Source: Muribaculaceae bacterium (lineage in GTDB: Bacteria > Bacteroidota > Bacteroidia > Bacteroidales > Muribaculaceae). From it: a stretch of 64,000 nucleotides of DNA. The notes below the pieces were generated by a model that did not search any database, had not been told where the DNA came from, and was given only the letters and a program-made list of their open reading frames with translations. This document shows, in pieces, positions 45,673-54,165 of this stretch (its first letter is position 1; each line of letters begins with the position of its first letter). The stretch is from assembly GCA_009775355.1 (NCBI GenBank), contig VSPN01000003.1, positions 1 to 64,000 on the forward strand. The letters run 5' to 3'. Made by a program: the position numbers and the translations under genes.

Positions 45673-46174
45673 CGGAGCCGTGCTTGAGATTCCGCGTCTC
45701 ATGGATCCGGGCGAATTCAAATGCGCCATATTCACCGCTGAATGGAATCCGGCGGTGACAGAAGCCCTGCGCGATGGAGCACTCGACGTGATGCGCAGGG
45801 CCGGGGTCGGCGAAGACTCCCTTTTCTGCCAGAGCGTGCCGGGCACAGTCGAGCTTGTCAATGCTGCAGCAATGGCTCTCAACTATATGCCCGATGTGAA
45901 AGCTGTCATCATAATCGGCTGCGTGATACGCGGCGACACCCCGCATTTCGACTATGTGTGCGACATAGTGTCGGAGGGTACCGCACGCCTGAACGCTCTC
46001 GGCAAGACACCTGTGATTTTCGGAGTGCTGACTGTCGACAACCAGCAACAGGCTCTTGACCGAGCCGGGGGAGTTCTCGGCAACAAGGGAGCGGAGGCTG
46101 CGGTGGCGGCCATTAAGATGGCCAACCTGCACACCACTGCGGCCGGAATGCGCTACACGTCATTCCGCAAGTAG
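45650..46174 (+). CDS. ribH: 6,7-dimethyl-8-ribityllumazine synthase
   Basis: Lumazine synthase joins the ribitylaminouracil and the 4-carbon phosphate in riboflavin synthesis. The start MSTILNTDGA is preceded by AAGGAG (45643-45648), one of few good Shine-Dalgarno sequences here, and overlaps the TPR gene by 23 nt. Motifs FTAEWNPAVTEAL, SVPGTVELVNAA and IGCVIRGDTPHFDYVC with ISEG-type VSEGTA are intact. With ribF this makes two riboflavin genes in one block. Confidence 0.96.
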   Translation: MSTILNTDGAVLEIPRLMDPGEFKCAIFTAEWNPAVTEALRDGALDVMRRAGVGEDSLFCQSVPGTVELVNAAAMALNYMPDVKAVIIIGCVIRGDTPHFDYVCDIVSEGTARLNALGKTPVIFGVLTVDNQQQALDRAGGVLGNKGAEAAVAAIKMANLHTTAAGMRYTSFRK

Positions 46175-46195
46175 AGTGCCATAAGGTTAAATACG

Positions 46196-46250
46196 AAGTA
46201 TATCACACGGGTGGACGGATCTCAGATCCGTCCACCCGTGTGATATACTT
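46196..46250. terminator. 25-bp perfect hairpin between convergent genes
   Basis: A perfect 25-bp stem (46196-46220 with 46226-46250) and 5-nt loop lies between ribH (+) and the PPIase gene (-). Its length and perfection exceed normal terminators; the outer arm is AT-rich, with no long T run. It probably ends transcription both ways. Confidence 0.7.
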
Positions 46251-46275
46251 ATGTCATGTGATATACTTATGTCAT
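46240..46275. repeat. 18-bp tandem duplication of a hairpin arm
   Basis: The unit GTGATATACTTATGTCAT occurs twice head to tail (46240-46257 and 46258-46275). The first copy includes the outer end of the 25-bp hairpin arm, and the second reaches the stop codon of the PPIase gene. Confidence 0.92.
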
Positions 46276-46841
46276 CAGTGACAGCCTCCGCAACCGCAGG
46301 AGCCTTCACCCTCGTTGTCGCCGCATGAGCCGCCGCTGCAACCTCCGCAACCGCCTCCGCAGCCCTGTGCCGGTGTCAGTTCCTCGGGAGTGGCTTCGCG
46401 TACGGTCTCTACCATGCCGTCATAGCGGACGGTCTTGCCGGCGAAAGGATGATTGAAGTCCATCTTCACCTTGTCGCCGATCTCAAGAACGGTTCCGGCG
46501 ATGCGGTATCCCTCGGCTGTCATCATCGGAAGGACAGCTCCGACCTTCACCTCTTCGGCAAGTTCACCGTCGCGTGTGAAGATCGAGCGGTCAAGTTCCA
46601 TTATATCTTCGGGATGGCGTTCGCCGAATGCTGCGGCAGGGGGAAGAGTCACACCGAATCTGTCGCCGGCCTTGAGATCCTGCATGGCTGCGATAAGACC
46701 GGGGACAACCTCGTGCGAGACTCCGTAGACCATCACGTCGGGATGGCGTGCGGGTGTCTCGAACAGCAGAGAGCCGTCGGCGTCATCATAAAGTTTATAA
46801 GAGTACTCGACATACATGCCGGGTCCGACTTTCTTTTCCAT
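46275..46841 (-). CDS. SlyD-like FKBP-type peptidyl-prolyl isomerase with Cys-rich tail (188 aa)
   Basis: The fold is shown by an N-terminal VGPGMYVEYSYKLYDDADG strand pattern, VVPGLIAAMQDLKAGD near 68 and an inserted flap with AAFGERHPEDIMELD, as in SlyD. The last 29 residues are Gly- and Cys-rich (QGCGGGCGGCSGGSC then DNEGEGSCGCGGCH) with seven Cys and a terminal His, resembling the metal-binding tail of SlyD. It catalyses proline cis-trans isomerisation and may deliver nickel or zinc. It ends at the 25-bp hairpin. No clear promoter box is seen upstream. Confidence 0.9.
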   Translation of the reverse strand: MEKKVGPGMYVEYSYKLYDDADGSLLFETPARHPDVMVYGVSHEVVPGLIAAMQDLKAGDRFGVTLPPAAAFGERHPEDIMELDRSIFTRDGELAEEVKVGAVLPMMTAEGYRIAGTVLEIGDKVKMDFNHPFAGKTVRYDGMVETVREATPEELTPAQGCGGGCGGCSGGSCGDNEGEGSCGCGGCH

Positions 46842-47120
46842 ATTGTGTCAAATTGTTATTTGGGTTAGACCCTATCCCGCAAAAAAAATTAAATTATTCG
46901 CCGGGGGGTATTCATTATTTATAATTTTGTTAACTAAATTTATTTAAGTTGCCTCTGTCGGCGTCTTTCCGGTAAATTCCGCCAGGACTCATCAGTCGTG
47001 CAGCTCGCAACACTCCCTCTTCAACCTGCGGAATCTCTTCGAAAATACGCCGCCTCTGAATTAACATTTTTGTGGGATGAGGCTTTGATCTGTTTTCTGT
47101 CATTCTGATCCTGACGCAAG

Positions 47121-48197
47121 TCATTCGGCGGGAATGTCATCAGGATCTGTTTTCTCCTGAAGTGCGGCCCCGGGATCAGGTGTCAGACTGCCGTCGGTGG
47201 CGGCGTGGATGTTTTCCGGATGCTTCAGCTCATACTGCTGCTGGGGCACGATGACGTTGAAGTAGAATCCTTTGGCCGACTTGTCGCGCTTGCGTGTGTC
47301 AGACTCGTCAGGCCGTACGGTCAGATAGTCGTATCCAGGCTCGATATACTGTGCGTCGGTGGCCTCGTAACCGAGAAGCTGCACCATGTCGTATTCATGT
47401 TCGGGATACATTACATACCATGCTTTTTCGACCGAATCGCCGGTTCCGGTGCTCTTTATCGCTCCCAGCAGGTGCTCGAGGCGATATTCCCATATCTTTG
47501 CGCGCATGTCCTTGCGCTTCTCCTTGAGCACATGTACTAAAAATGACATCTGGCGCAGATCGAACGGATTGTCTTCAAGAGCGAGCTGGGCGTATTTCGT
47601 GATGGTGTCGATCTCCTCCTTGGTGTGCGACGGTTTGCTCCGCAGCGCGTCGGTCTTGCTCGAATAGGGGGAGACGCGATATGGGTCGAAGTCTTCCTGA
47701 AACATGTAGCCGAGATAGAAATTGCGGAATTCCTCGGGAGTCATCGTGGTGTCGTTGACTTCATATTTCTTTTTGAGTTTCGGGAAATAGAATTTGCTTG
47801 TCGGGTCAAGTGTGATGCGGCGGATCTCGTCAAGATCCGGTTTCTCGACAACGATCTTACGTTTGCTGTCGGTCTTTGCGGCAGCGCGCACAGGTGTCGC
47901 CGCCGTTGATGGCGTGGCCGTCTGGGGCTGTATGGCCGTGCGGTTCTGCGTGGCAGTGCCGGCGGAGCGCGAGACTCTCTTCTTTTTAGTAGAAGTCTTC
48001 TTTTTTGAGGAAGCTCTGCTCTTTCGGGTCGTCGATTTTTTATTTGTCGTCGATTTCTTTTTGGTCGATGATGATCCTGCGGCTCGCGAGGCCTGTGCAG
48101 AAGTCTGCGCCGGGGCGGCGACAGAGACGATTGGAGAGGCGGTCATAAGTATGGCCGCTACAAGAATGACGATTATATTGTATGAACCTGATTTCAT
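47121..48197 (-). CDS. DUF4919-like envelope protein (358 aa)
   Basis: The start at 48197 (MKSGSYNIIVILVAAIL) gives a signal peptide and overlaps the upstream membrane-protein gene by 4 nt (ATGA). A long Lys/Ser/Thr-rich linker follows (KKKSTTNKKSTTRKSRAS), then a domain beginning DEIRRITLDPTSKFYFPKL with FRNFYLGYMFQEDFDPYR, which I match to DUF4919. The 20-odd positive residues just after the signal suggest it touches peptidoglycan or nucleic acid; function unknown. A frame open further upstream is not the gene because it lies over the membrane-protein gene. Confidence 0.75.
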   Translation of the reverse strand: MKSGSYNIIVILVAAILMTASPIVSVAAPAQTSAQASRAAGSSSTKKKSTTNKKSTTRKSRASSKKKTSTKKKRVSRSAGTATQNRTAIQPQTATPSTAATPVRAAAKTDSKRKIVVEKPDLDEIRRITLDPTSKFYFPKLKKKYEVNDTTMTPEEFRNFYLGYMFQEDFDPYRVSPYSSKTDALRSKPSHTKEEIDTITKYAQLALEDNPFDLRQMSFLVHVLKEKRKDMRAKIWEYRLEHLLGAIKSTGTGDSVEKAWYVMYPEHEYDMVQLLGYEATDAQYIEPGYDYLTVRPDESDTRKRDKSAKGFYFNVIVPQQQYELKHPENIHAATDGSLTPDPGAALQEKTDPDDIPAE

Positions 48198-48736
48198 AGT
48201 CCGTTGACGTTTTTGACTGCAATGAGGAGAACAAGGGCTACCCCGGCCATCATCAGTGTGATCGCTGTCGGGAAACCTTTGGCGAGCAGGTATCTGAAGA
48301 AATTGCCTGATCCTGGGCGTACCGGCCGTCCTCCGGGAGTGTTGGTGTAGAGCAGGAATCCGAACATGATTCCTGCGGCGACGGCGAGAACCATCACGGC
48401 ATAGCGCAGCGGAAGGCCCGACGAGACGGAGAAACCGAGAAGTCCGAGCGCAAGTCCTGTTATGCCGCCACCGATGATGAAGGTCATGCCGCGTGTCTGC
48501 CGACGCACAGCCTCGGCCTGCATGGCGGTGGCGAATGTCACAACAAGAGTCATGCAGAGCCATCCTGTCAGTATGGTGGCGTTGATCGGCAGAAGAGGGA
48601 AACCGTTTTCCGACACGAGCGAAAGCAGGAGCAGGGCCAGAAAGGAGAGTGCCGGCGCGACGGTCTGCCGTCCGTACAGGCAAAAGATCGAACCCGCCCA
48701 CAGAAGGATGCACAATATTATCAGAAAAACGGTCAT
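48194..48736 (-). CDS. Membrane protein, about 5 helices (180 aa)
   Basis: Hydrophobic segments are near residues 1-22, 28-45, 52-72, 85-105, 110-130 and 155-175, with a short polar loop NTPGGRPVRPGSGN. I do not recognise a named family. It is translationally coupled to the DUF4919-like gene by a 4-nt overlap, which suggests the two products work together in the envelope. Confidence 0.7.
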   Translation of the reverse strand: MTVFLIILCILLWAGSIFCLYGRQTVAPALSFLALLLLSLVSENGFPLLPINATILTGWLCMTLVVTFATAMQAEAVRRQTRGMTFIIGGGITGLALGLLGFSVSSGLPLRYAVMVLAVAAGIMFGFLLYTNTPGGRPVRPGSGNFFRYLLAKGFPTAITLMMAGVALVLLIAVKNVNGL

Positions 48737-48790
48737 ATACGCGAAGCTTTATTTTTAAACGTCTGAGATGTCAAAAATATTTTCAGAATC

Positions 48791-50869
48791 TCAGCGTATG
48801 GTCTGGGTGATGCCGACATTTCTCAGTTCAGGATAAGCCACGCGAGAGTGATAGATTGTCGACAGACGCTTCTTGAACGTGTTTTTGATCGTCAGTATGT
48901 CGCGGAACGAGACAGGCGACTCGTCGAACAGACCCTCCTTCTCCTGCCCGTCGATGATCTTGTCGACAAGCGCGCCTATGGCATCGGGAGTGTATTCAGG
49001 CAGACTTCTCGATGCTGCCTCCACCGCGTCGGCCATCATGAGTATGGCTGTCTCCCGGCTCTGCGGGTTCGGGCCGGGATATGTGAACTTCGCGCGGTCA
49101 ACCGTTCCTTCGGGATTCTCATTGACGGCCGTGTTGTAGAAAAACCGTGCCACAGAGCGTCCGTGATGTTCGGAGATGAAGTGGCGTATCACTTCCGGCA
49201 GTTTCTCGCTCTGGGCGATGCTCAGACCTGACGTGACATGCGATATGATCTTGTGCGCGCTTGTCTCCGGATTGAGTCCGGTGTGGGGGTTGACGCCATG
49301 CTGGTTTTCGGTGAAGAAGATCGGACCGTCGAGTTTGCCTATATCATGGTATAGGGCACCGGTGCGGACAAGCTGTGTGTTTGCCCCTATTGCACGCGCG
49401 GCCTCGGCAGCGAGAGTCGATACCTGCATGGAATGCTGGAAAGTTCCGGGGGCCTCCTCGGCGAGGCGGCGCAGCAGCGGGTTGTTGATGTCCGAGAGTT
49501 CGACGAGCGTCACCGTCGATGTGAAGCCATAGATCTTCTCTATTATGAGAATGAGGAAGTAAGCGAAAGAGAGCACCACCGCGTTTATGGCGAAAGCACC
49601 GATTATGTGCCAGTCGAACGAGGCGAGAGTGCCGTCGGTGACGAGAGTGGATATGACATACGACAGCACATATGCGCAGAATGTGTAGAGTGCGGTCAGA
49701 AGAAGCTGCGATCTTCGTTCGAGAGTCTTGATCGAGAATGCCGCGCTGAGGCCGGCGGTGAGTTCCATGAAGATGAACTGGAACGGGAAGACAGCCACAA
49801 GCGCCGAGATCATCACGCTGACGAGCAGGGAGAATATGGCTGTCCGCGAGTCGAAGAAGACCAGAATCACGAGCGGAATAGCAGCGAACGGCACGAAGTA
49901 GATGCCGTTGCCCACATATTCGAACATGAGGATGGCGAATATGGCGAAAGCAGATATGAACGAGATCAGAAACACCATGTTTTTGGTCGAACTGAGAAAA
50001 CGGCTTCTGAAGATCCGCAGGAAAGCGAAGAGCGCGATGAAGCAGAGCAGGAGGTAGAGTGCCTGTCCGACAAGAAAATAAGAAGTCCGGTTGTCTTCAT
50101 GATGATTGCGCTCGGCGATCTCCATGTAGGTGTTGAGGTTGGTGAATATCTGCGGAGTGACGATCTCACCGCGGTCTACGATACGCTGCCCTTTCTTGAT
50201 GACTCCGAGCGCGCCGTTGACCGTGAGATATTCCTGACCGCGGAACTTCCTGTCGGCCACCGAGTCTATCACGATGTTGGGAGTGAGCACCGCCCCGAGC
50301 ATGTGTGCCACTTCATTGTCGAGAGTCTCCGATGCCTGATCTCCGTGCAGCCCCGAGTGGTATACGGAATCGATATACTGGAACGCTTTCGGAGGGGAGA
50401 GCATTTCATGCGCGTCGATTGTCTGGACCGCGTTCGCTCCGTTCTCAACATCGGCCACGCGCAGGTGTCCGTGCGTTCCGCCGTGAATCAGGTCATAGAC
50501 CTTCGGATCCACGATGCCGAAACTGTAGGCCCTTGTCAGAAGGTCGGACAGCAGAGTGGCTCGATAAGCCGGAAGCTTCGACGAGATAGCCTTGCGGAAC
50601 CGCGCTATGTTTGTCTGGCTGACCGATGCGTCACGCCGCACGAACGGCACGAAAGCGCGGTCGATGCTGTCGCGCATCTGTCGCGCCGATGCGGAGTCGC
50701 GCAGGATCGGCATGTCGAAATCGGCCGTGAGCAACTGGTAGCGCCACGGCTGGTTGAGCTCGTAGTTGTATGACTGTCTGTCATCGTGAGGCAGAAGCAG
50801 AAGAATCAGGGTGATGGCCGCCGCCACGAGCCCGAGATTCATGAATATGGGCTTCAGATTTGATTTCAT
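48791..50869 (-). CDS. 7TM-HD phosphodiesterase, PgpH-like (692 aa)
   Basis: The start at 50869 (MKSNLKPIFMNLG) overlaps the rel gene by 4 nt (ATGA). An N-terminal membrane helix is followed by an extracytoplasmic 7TMR-HDED-type domain (about 30-270), then about seven membrane helices (275-450), then a cytoplasmic HD domain with FQHSMQVSTLAAEAA and GALYHDIGKLDGP, which carries the metal-binding HD pair, and HHGRSVARFFY later. Characterised relatives (PgpH) hydrolyse cyclic-di-AMP. The coupling to rel puts two second-messenger enzymes in one transcript. Confidence 0.9.
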   Translation of the reverse strand: MKSNLKPIFMNLGLVAAAITLILLLLPHDDRQSYNYELNQPWRYQLLTADFDMPILRDSASARQMRDSIDRAFVPFVRRDASVSQTNIARFRKAISSKLPAYRATLLSDLLTRAYSFGIVDPKVYDLIHGGTHGHLRVADVENGANAVQTIDAHEMLSPPKAFQYIDSVYHSGLHGDQASETLDNEVAHMLGAVLTPNIVIDSVADRKFRGQEYLTVNGALGVIKKGQRIVDRGEIVTPQIFTNLNTYMEIAERNHHEDNRTSYFLVGQALYLLLCFIALFAFLRIFRSRFLSSTKNMVFLISFISAFAIFAILMFEYVGNGIYFVPFAAIPLVILVFFDSRTAIFSLLVSVMISALVAVFPFQFIFMELTAGLSAAFSIKTLERRSQLLLTALYTFCAYVLSYVISTLVTDGTLASFDWHIIGAFAINAVVLSFAYFLILIIEKIYGFTSTVTLVELSDINNPLLRRLAEEAPGTFQHSMQVSTLAAEAARAIGANTQLVRTGALYHDIGKLDGPIFFTENQHGVNPHTGLNPETSAHKIISHVTSGLSIAQSEKLPEVIRHFISEHHGRSVARFFYNTAVNENPEGTVDRAKFTYPGPNPQSRETAILMMADAVEAASRSLPEYTPDAIGALVDKIIDGQEKEGLFDESPVSFRDILTIKNTFKKRLSTIYHSRVAYPELRNVGITQTIR

Positions 50870-53112
50870 GAGGTTCTGCGGGCGATCTTTACGCCCTTGA
50901 TTGCTTTTAGGGAACTGATTATGTGTGCGAGCGTGGACGTGGTGTCGGTCCGGATAGTCATCCGGCATTTGAACACGCCGTTTTCGGCGTCGATCGTGAG
51001 GTTGCGTATGTTGACGCCGAGTTTTTTCGACAGGGCCTCCGTTATGTCCTCGAGTATTCCGAGACGGTCGATGCCCTCGAGCTGGACTCTGGCCATGAAC
51101 TTGTCGGCGGTCCCGCCCCACTCGGTGGCGACGAGCCGCGATCCGTAGCCGCTCTTGAGCATCATGGCCTTCGGGCAGCTCACCTTGTGGACCACCACAT
51201 GCTCGTCATTGTTGACAAATCCGAGCACATCGTCTCCCGGGATCGGCGAGCAGCAGTCGTCGAGCAGATAGTTGGGGCGCGTCTCGTCGGGATGGAGCAC
51301 ATAGACCTTGCTGCGGTCGACAGGGGCGGCGGCAGGCGGCAGGGGGAATTCCTGACCGGACTGGGCTGGAGATTTGCGCAACGCGAACGGATTGCGGAGC
51401 ATCTTTCTCAGCATCGAGACCCGCCTGCGGTCAGCGGCTTTCAACTGTTCGGGCGAGAGGCTGATCTCGTCGCGGGCCAGCATGACGTAGAGCTCCTCTT
51501 CGTCGGGGAGACTGAATATGTCGAGCAGACGGTCCATCAGCACGTCTCCGGGCAGTATGCCCTCGCGGGCGAGAAGCTCGCCGAACAGCTCGCGCCCGTA
51601 TTCGCCGAGAGCCGCCGGGTCGCGGCGCAGCAGCGCGCGCAGACGGCTCTTGGCCTTGGCTGTGTGGCAGAAGTCGAGCCACTCCCTTTTCGGGGTCTGC
51701 GACTCTGAGGTGATGATCTCGACCTGGTCGCCCGAGCCGAGACGGTGGGAGATCGGCACGAGCCTGTGGGCTATCTTGCCAGCTATGCAGTGCGTGCCCA
51801 GTTCGGAGTGTATCTCGAAAGCCATGTCGAGCACAGTCGCTCCCTGCGGCAGTGTAAGCAGGTCTCCCTTGGGAGTGAAGACATAGATTTCCGACGAGAA
51901 CAGGTTGAGCTTTATGGTGTCGAGGAAATCGATGGCGTCGGGCTCCGGATTGGCCAGTATATCCTTGATGGTGTTCATCCACTTGTCGAGCTCGGTGTCG
52001 TCGTCGGTGATGCCAGTCTTGTATTTCCAGTGGGCGGCGTAGCCGAGCTCGGCGATCTCGTCCATCTTGCGCGACCGTATCTGCACCTCTATCCATTTGC
52101 CGTCCGGACCCATGGCCGTGAGATGAAGCGCGCGGTATCCGTTGGCCTTCGGCACCGAAGTCCAGTCGCGCAGCCGGTCGGGATGCACCTTGTGTCCGTC
52201 GGAGAAGAAAGTGTATATCTCCCAGCATCTGACGCGCTCCTTCTCGTCGTCGTCATTGTCGAAGATGACGCGCACCGCGTATATGTCGTAGATTTCCTCG
52301 AACGGTATCTTCTTGGCCTCCATCTTGCAGAATATGGAATATGCGCTTTTGACGCGGGCCTTGATCTCATACTTGAATCCGGCTGCGTCGAGACGCTCGC
52401 GGACCGGGGCGACAAACTGCTCGACGATCTCGTGGCGGTGCGACTCGCTCTCGCTGATCTTCGCCATTATGTCGGCATATTTCTGCGGGTGCTCGTAGCG
52501 GAAGGCAAGGTCTTCCAGCTCGGTCTTTATCTTGAAGAGTCCGAGCCTGTGGGCAAGCGGAGCGTAGACGTAGAGAGTCTCGCCGGCGATCTTGAACTGC
52601 TTCTCGGGGCGCATGTAGCCGAGAGTGCGCATGTTGTGAAGCCGGTCGGCCATCTTTATGAGCACCACCCTTATGTCGGTCGACATCGAGAGGAGCAGCT
52701 TGCGGAAGTTCTGTGCCTGTAGCGAGGCGTTGGTGCCGAATATGCCGCCCGAGATCTTTGTCAGTCCTTCGACGATATCGGCGATCTTCGCCCCGAAGTT
52801 CGCCTCTATGTCCTCGCGTGTGAATTCGGTGTCTTCCACCACGTCGTGAAGCAGCGCGGCGCATATCGACGTCGATCCGAGACCAAGCTCGGATATGACG
52901 ATTCTGGCCACGGCGATCGGATGGAGAATGTAAGACTCCCCGCTCCTGCGCCGCGCCCCCTTGTGGGCGGCGCAGGCAAAGCGGTAGGCGCGTTCGATGA
53001 TCTCCACTTTCTTGCGGTGGTTGCTGGCGAGATATGCCGAGAGAAGTGCTCTGAACTCAGTCTCGACCATACGTTCCTCCTGATCTGGAGGCAACATCGT
53101 GTATTCGGTCAT
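50866..53112 (-). CDS. rel: RelA/SpoT-family (p)ppGpp synthetase/hydrolase
   Basis: The start is set at MTEYTMLPPDQE (748 residues) because a TAATTTTG box lies 8 nt before it; the ATG 13 codons earlier would be inside the promoter. The hydrolase HD domain is complete (His50, HD at 89-90 in ALLHDVVEDTEF). The synthetase domain has VKSAYSIFCKM and YDIYAVRVIF. The TGS domain (VFTPKGDLLTLPQGATVLD) and the C-terminal ACT domain (VQLEGIDRLGILEDI) follow. It is a bifunctional Rel that sets (p)ppGpp levels in starvation. It overlaps the HD-phosphodiesterase gene by 4 nt. Confidence 0.96.
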   Translation of the reverse strand: MTEYTMLPPDQEERMVETEFRALLSAYLASNHRKKVEIIERAYRFACAAHKGARRRSGESYILHPIAVARIVISELGLGSTSICAALLHDVVEDTEFTREDIEANFGAKIADIVEGLTKISGGIFGTNASLQAQNFRKLLLSMSTDIRVVLIKMADRLHNMRTLGYMRPEKQFKIAGETLYVYAPLAHRLGLFKIKTELEDLAFRYEHPQKYADIMAKISESESHRHEIVEQFVAPVRERLDAAGFKYEIKARVKSAYSIFCKMEAKKIPFEEIYDIYAVRVIFDNDDDEKERVRCWEIYTFFSDGHKVHPDRLRDWTSVPKANGYRALHLTAMGPDGKWIEVQIRSRKMDEIAELGYAAHWKYKTGITDDDTELDKWMNTIKDILANPEPDAIDFLDTIKLNLFSSEIYVFTPKGDLLTLPQGATVLDMAFEIHSELGTHCIAGKIAHRLVPISHRLGSGDQVEIITSESQTPKREWLDFCHTAKAKSRLRALLRRDPAALGEYGRELFGELLAREGILPGDVLMDRLLDIFSLPDEEELYVMLARDEISLSPEQLKAADRRRVSMLRKMLRNPFALRKSPAQSGQEFPLPPAAAPVDRSKVYVLHPDETRPNYLLDDCCSPIPGDDVLGFVNNDEHVVVHKVSCPKAMMLKSGYGSRLVATEWGGTADKFMARVQLEGIDRLGILEDITEALSKKLGVNIRNLTIDAENGVFKCRMTIRTDTTSTLAHIISSLKAIKGVKIARRTS

Positions 53113-53120
53113 AACATTCA

Positions 53121-53151
53121 CAAAATTAGCAAACGGAATCCAAAATGTCAA
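53121..53151 (-). promoter_or_regulatory. Promoter TTG-N20-TAATTTTG of rel
   Basis: On the minus strand TTG (53149-53151) precedes TAATTTTG (53121-53128) by 20 nt; 8 nt later is the ATG at 53112. The promoter lies directly beside a terminator hairpin. Confidence 0.65.
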
Positions 53152-53165
53152 TAAAAAATAAGATA

Positions 53166-53199
53166 AAAAATCCGGGCGTCTCGCGACGACCGGATTTTT
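53166..53199. terminator. Symmetric terminator hairpin upstream of rel
   Basis: AAAAATCCGG (53166-53175) pairs with 53190-53199, and an inner CGTC/GACG stem extends it. A and T tracts on both sides allow use in either direction. It insulates rel from upstream transcription. Confidence 0.8.
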
Positions 53200-53655
53200 C
53201 CGCCGGACGCCGGGCTTTCAGCCCCTGCGCGTCGCTGTGCGGACGATAGAAATTACTAATGTATATAACCCAAAATTTAGACATCTGTGTTTTCGGCCTG
53301 ACATTGTGAGAGCCAATAGGTTCCCCATTGATTCCATCCATCTGCCGGCGGTATCGGACCAAGGTTCGGTTGAAACATATCTAAGTCATGAAAAAGTGTT
53401 AGTTTCAGCGGCGGCACCTGCCGTGAGGTGTCGCTGCCATGATGTTTTTAATAACGGGGGGGCGTCAGTTGCGGATTCGCTGTCCGCATATATCGTCGCA
53501 GGGTTTTCTCCCGGTTATTGTCGCTCAGGTGATCGGTCCGGCGACATGAGTCATGGCCTGCCGGACTATGGATTGTTTTTGTATGATGTAACCTATAAAC
53601 GGAATCGCCAGAGGCAATATTAGACTCCGAATGTTAAAGTGAATGTTAAAAATCG
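53200..53655. other. Intergenic stretch without a supported gene
   Basis: About 450 nt hold only a plus-strand open frame of 128 codons (53237-53623) with unconvincing composition and no match I recognise, and a G7 run near 53456. I see no RNA gene or promoter pair. Confidence 0.5.
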
Positions 53656-53660
53656 GGAGA

Positions 53661-53693
53661 GGCGGCCCTGCGTGGAGTGCACGCGGGGCCGCC
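53661..53693 (-). terminator. Terminator of the small membrane-protein gene
   Basis: A 14-bp stem (53661-53674 with 53680-53693) with one wobble or mismatch and a 5-nt loop is followed on the minus strand by a T5 run. It lies about 55 nt after the gene at 53751. Confidence 0.8.
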
Positions 53694-53750
53694 CCGGGTT
53701 TTCATGGATCGATCTGTCTGTCGATCAGTGGCGTGTGTTGCCGTCGGGTC

Positions 53751-54077
53751 TCAGATGTAGAGACTCAGCACGAAAGCCGCCACCGCTATGGGGATTGTGA
53801 CATATAGTACCATCCATGCGCGTCGGGGGTTGTTGATGCGGGCGAGAAAGAAATAGAGGAATCCGACGGCAAACAGGATGAACGACGACATCATCACTAT
53901 ACCTCTCGGATCTCCCGTCGCCGAAGCCTTGACAATAAGCCATATGAATATGGCTATGGCGCAGATGGTCAGGATTATGCCTGTCCAGATCCCCGCCTTC
54001 TGTCCTGAAGATATCTGCTGCCCGCACAAAAGGCTCGCCACCGGAGCTCCGGTCCGGTCTTTGTGTGTCTTTTCCAT
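53751..54077 (-). CDS. Small three-helix membrane protein (108 aa)
   Basis: The start MEKTHKDRTGA is preferred to one 10 codons earlier, whose residues are untypical. Three hydrophobic helices are visible (WTGIILTICAIAIFIWLIV, MMSSFILFAVGFLYFFLA, VLYVTIPIAVAAFVLSLYI), with a polar N-terminus of about 35 residues. No family is recognised. It follows lpxB on the same strand by about 90 nt and may share its transcript. Confidence 0.65.
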   Translation of the reverse strand: MEKTHKDRTGAPVASLLCGQQISSGQKAGIWTGIILTICAIAIFIWLIVKASATGDPRGIVMMSSFILFAVGFLYFFLARINNPRRAWMVLYVTIPIAVAAFVLSLYI

Positions 54078-54165
54078 AACTCTGACGTTTATGTGTGTAC
54101 TATGCAACGTCTGCGGGAGTGATAATGTTCAGATACCGCCGGGAGTGTGTGGCCGGCCCGCGCGG

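Noticed and set aside
46930..47124. 64-codon minus-strand frame starting in an ATGA overlap with the DUF4919-like stop
   Set aside because: The overlap is suggestive, but the sequence is basic, shows no domain, and the stretch looks like untranslated 3' sequence. Not enough evidence.
48198..48713. Extended N-terminus for the DUF4919-like gene
   Set aside because: The frame is open upstream, but it overlaps the membrane-protein gene; the ATG at 48197 gives a signal peptide and a 4-nt ATGA overlap.
50870..51121. Extended N-terminus for the 7TM-HD gene
   Set aside because: It would lie inside rel; the start at 50869 gives a membrane helix and an ATGA overlap.
53237..53623. 128-codon plus-strand open frame between terminators
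   Set aside because: No promoter pair, no signal or domain, unusual amino-acid composition, and G/C-run content; not supported as a gene.
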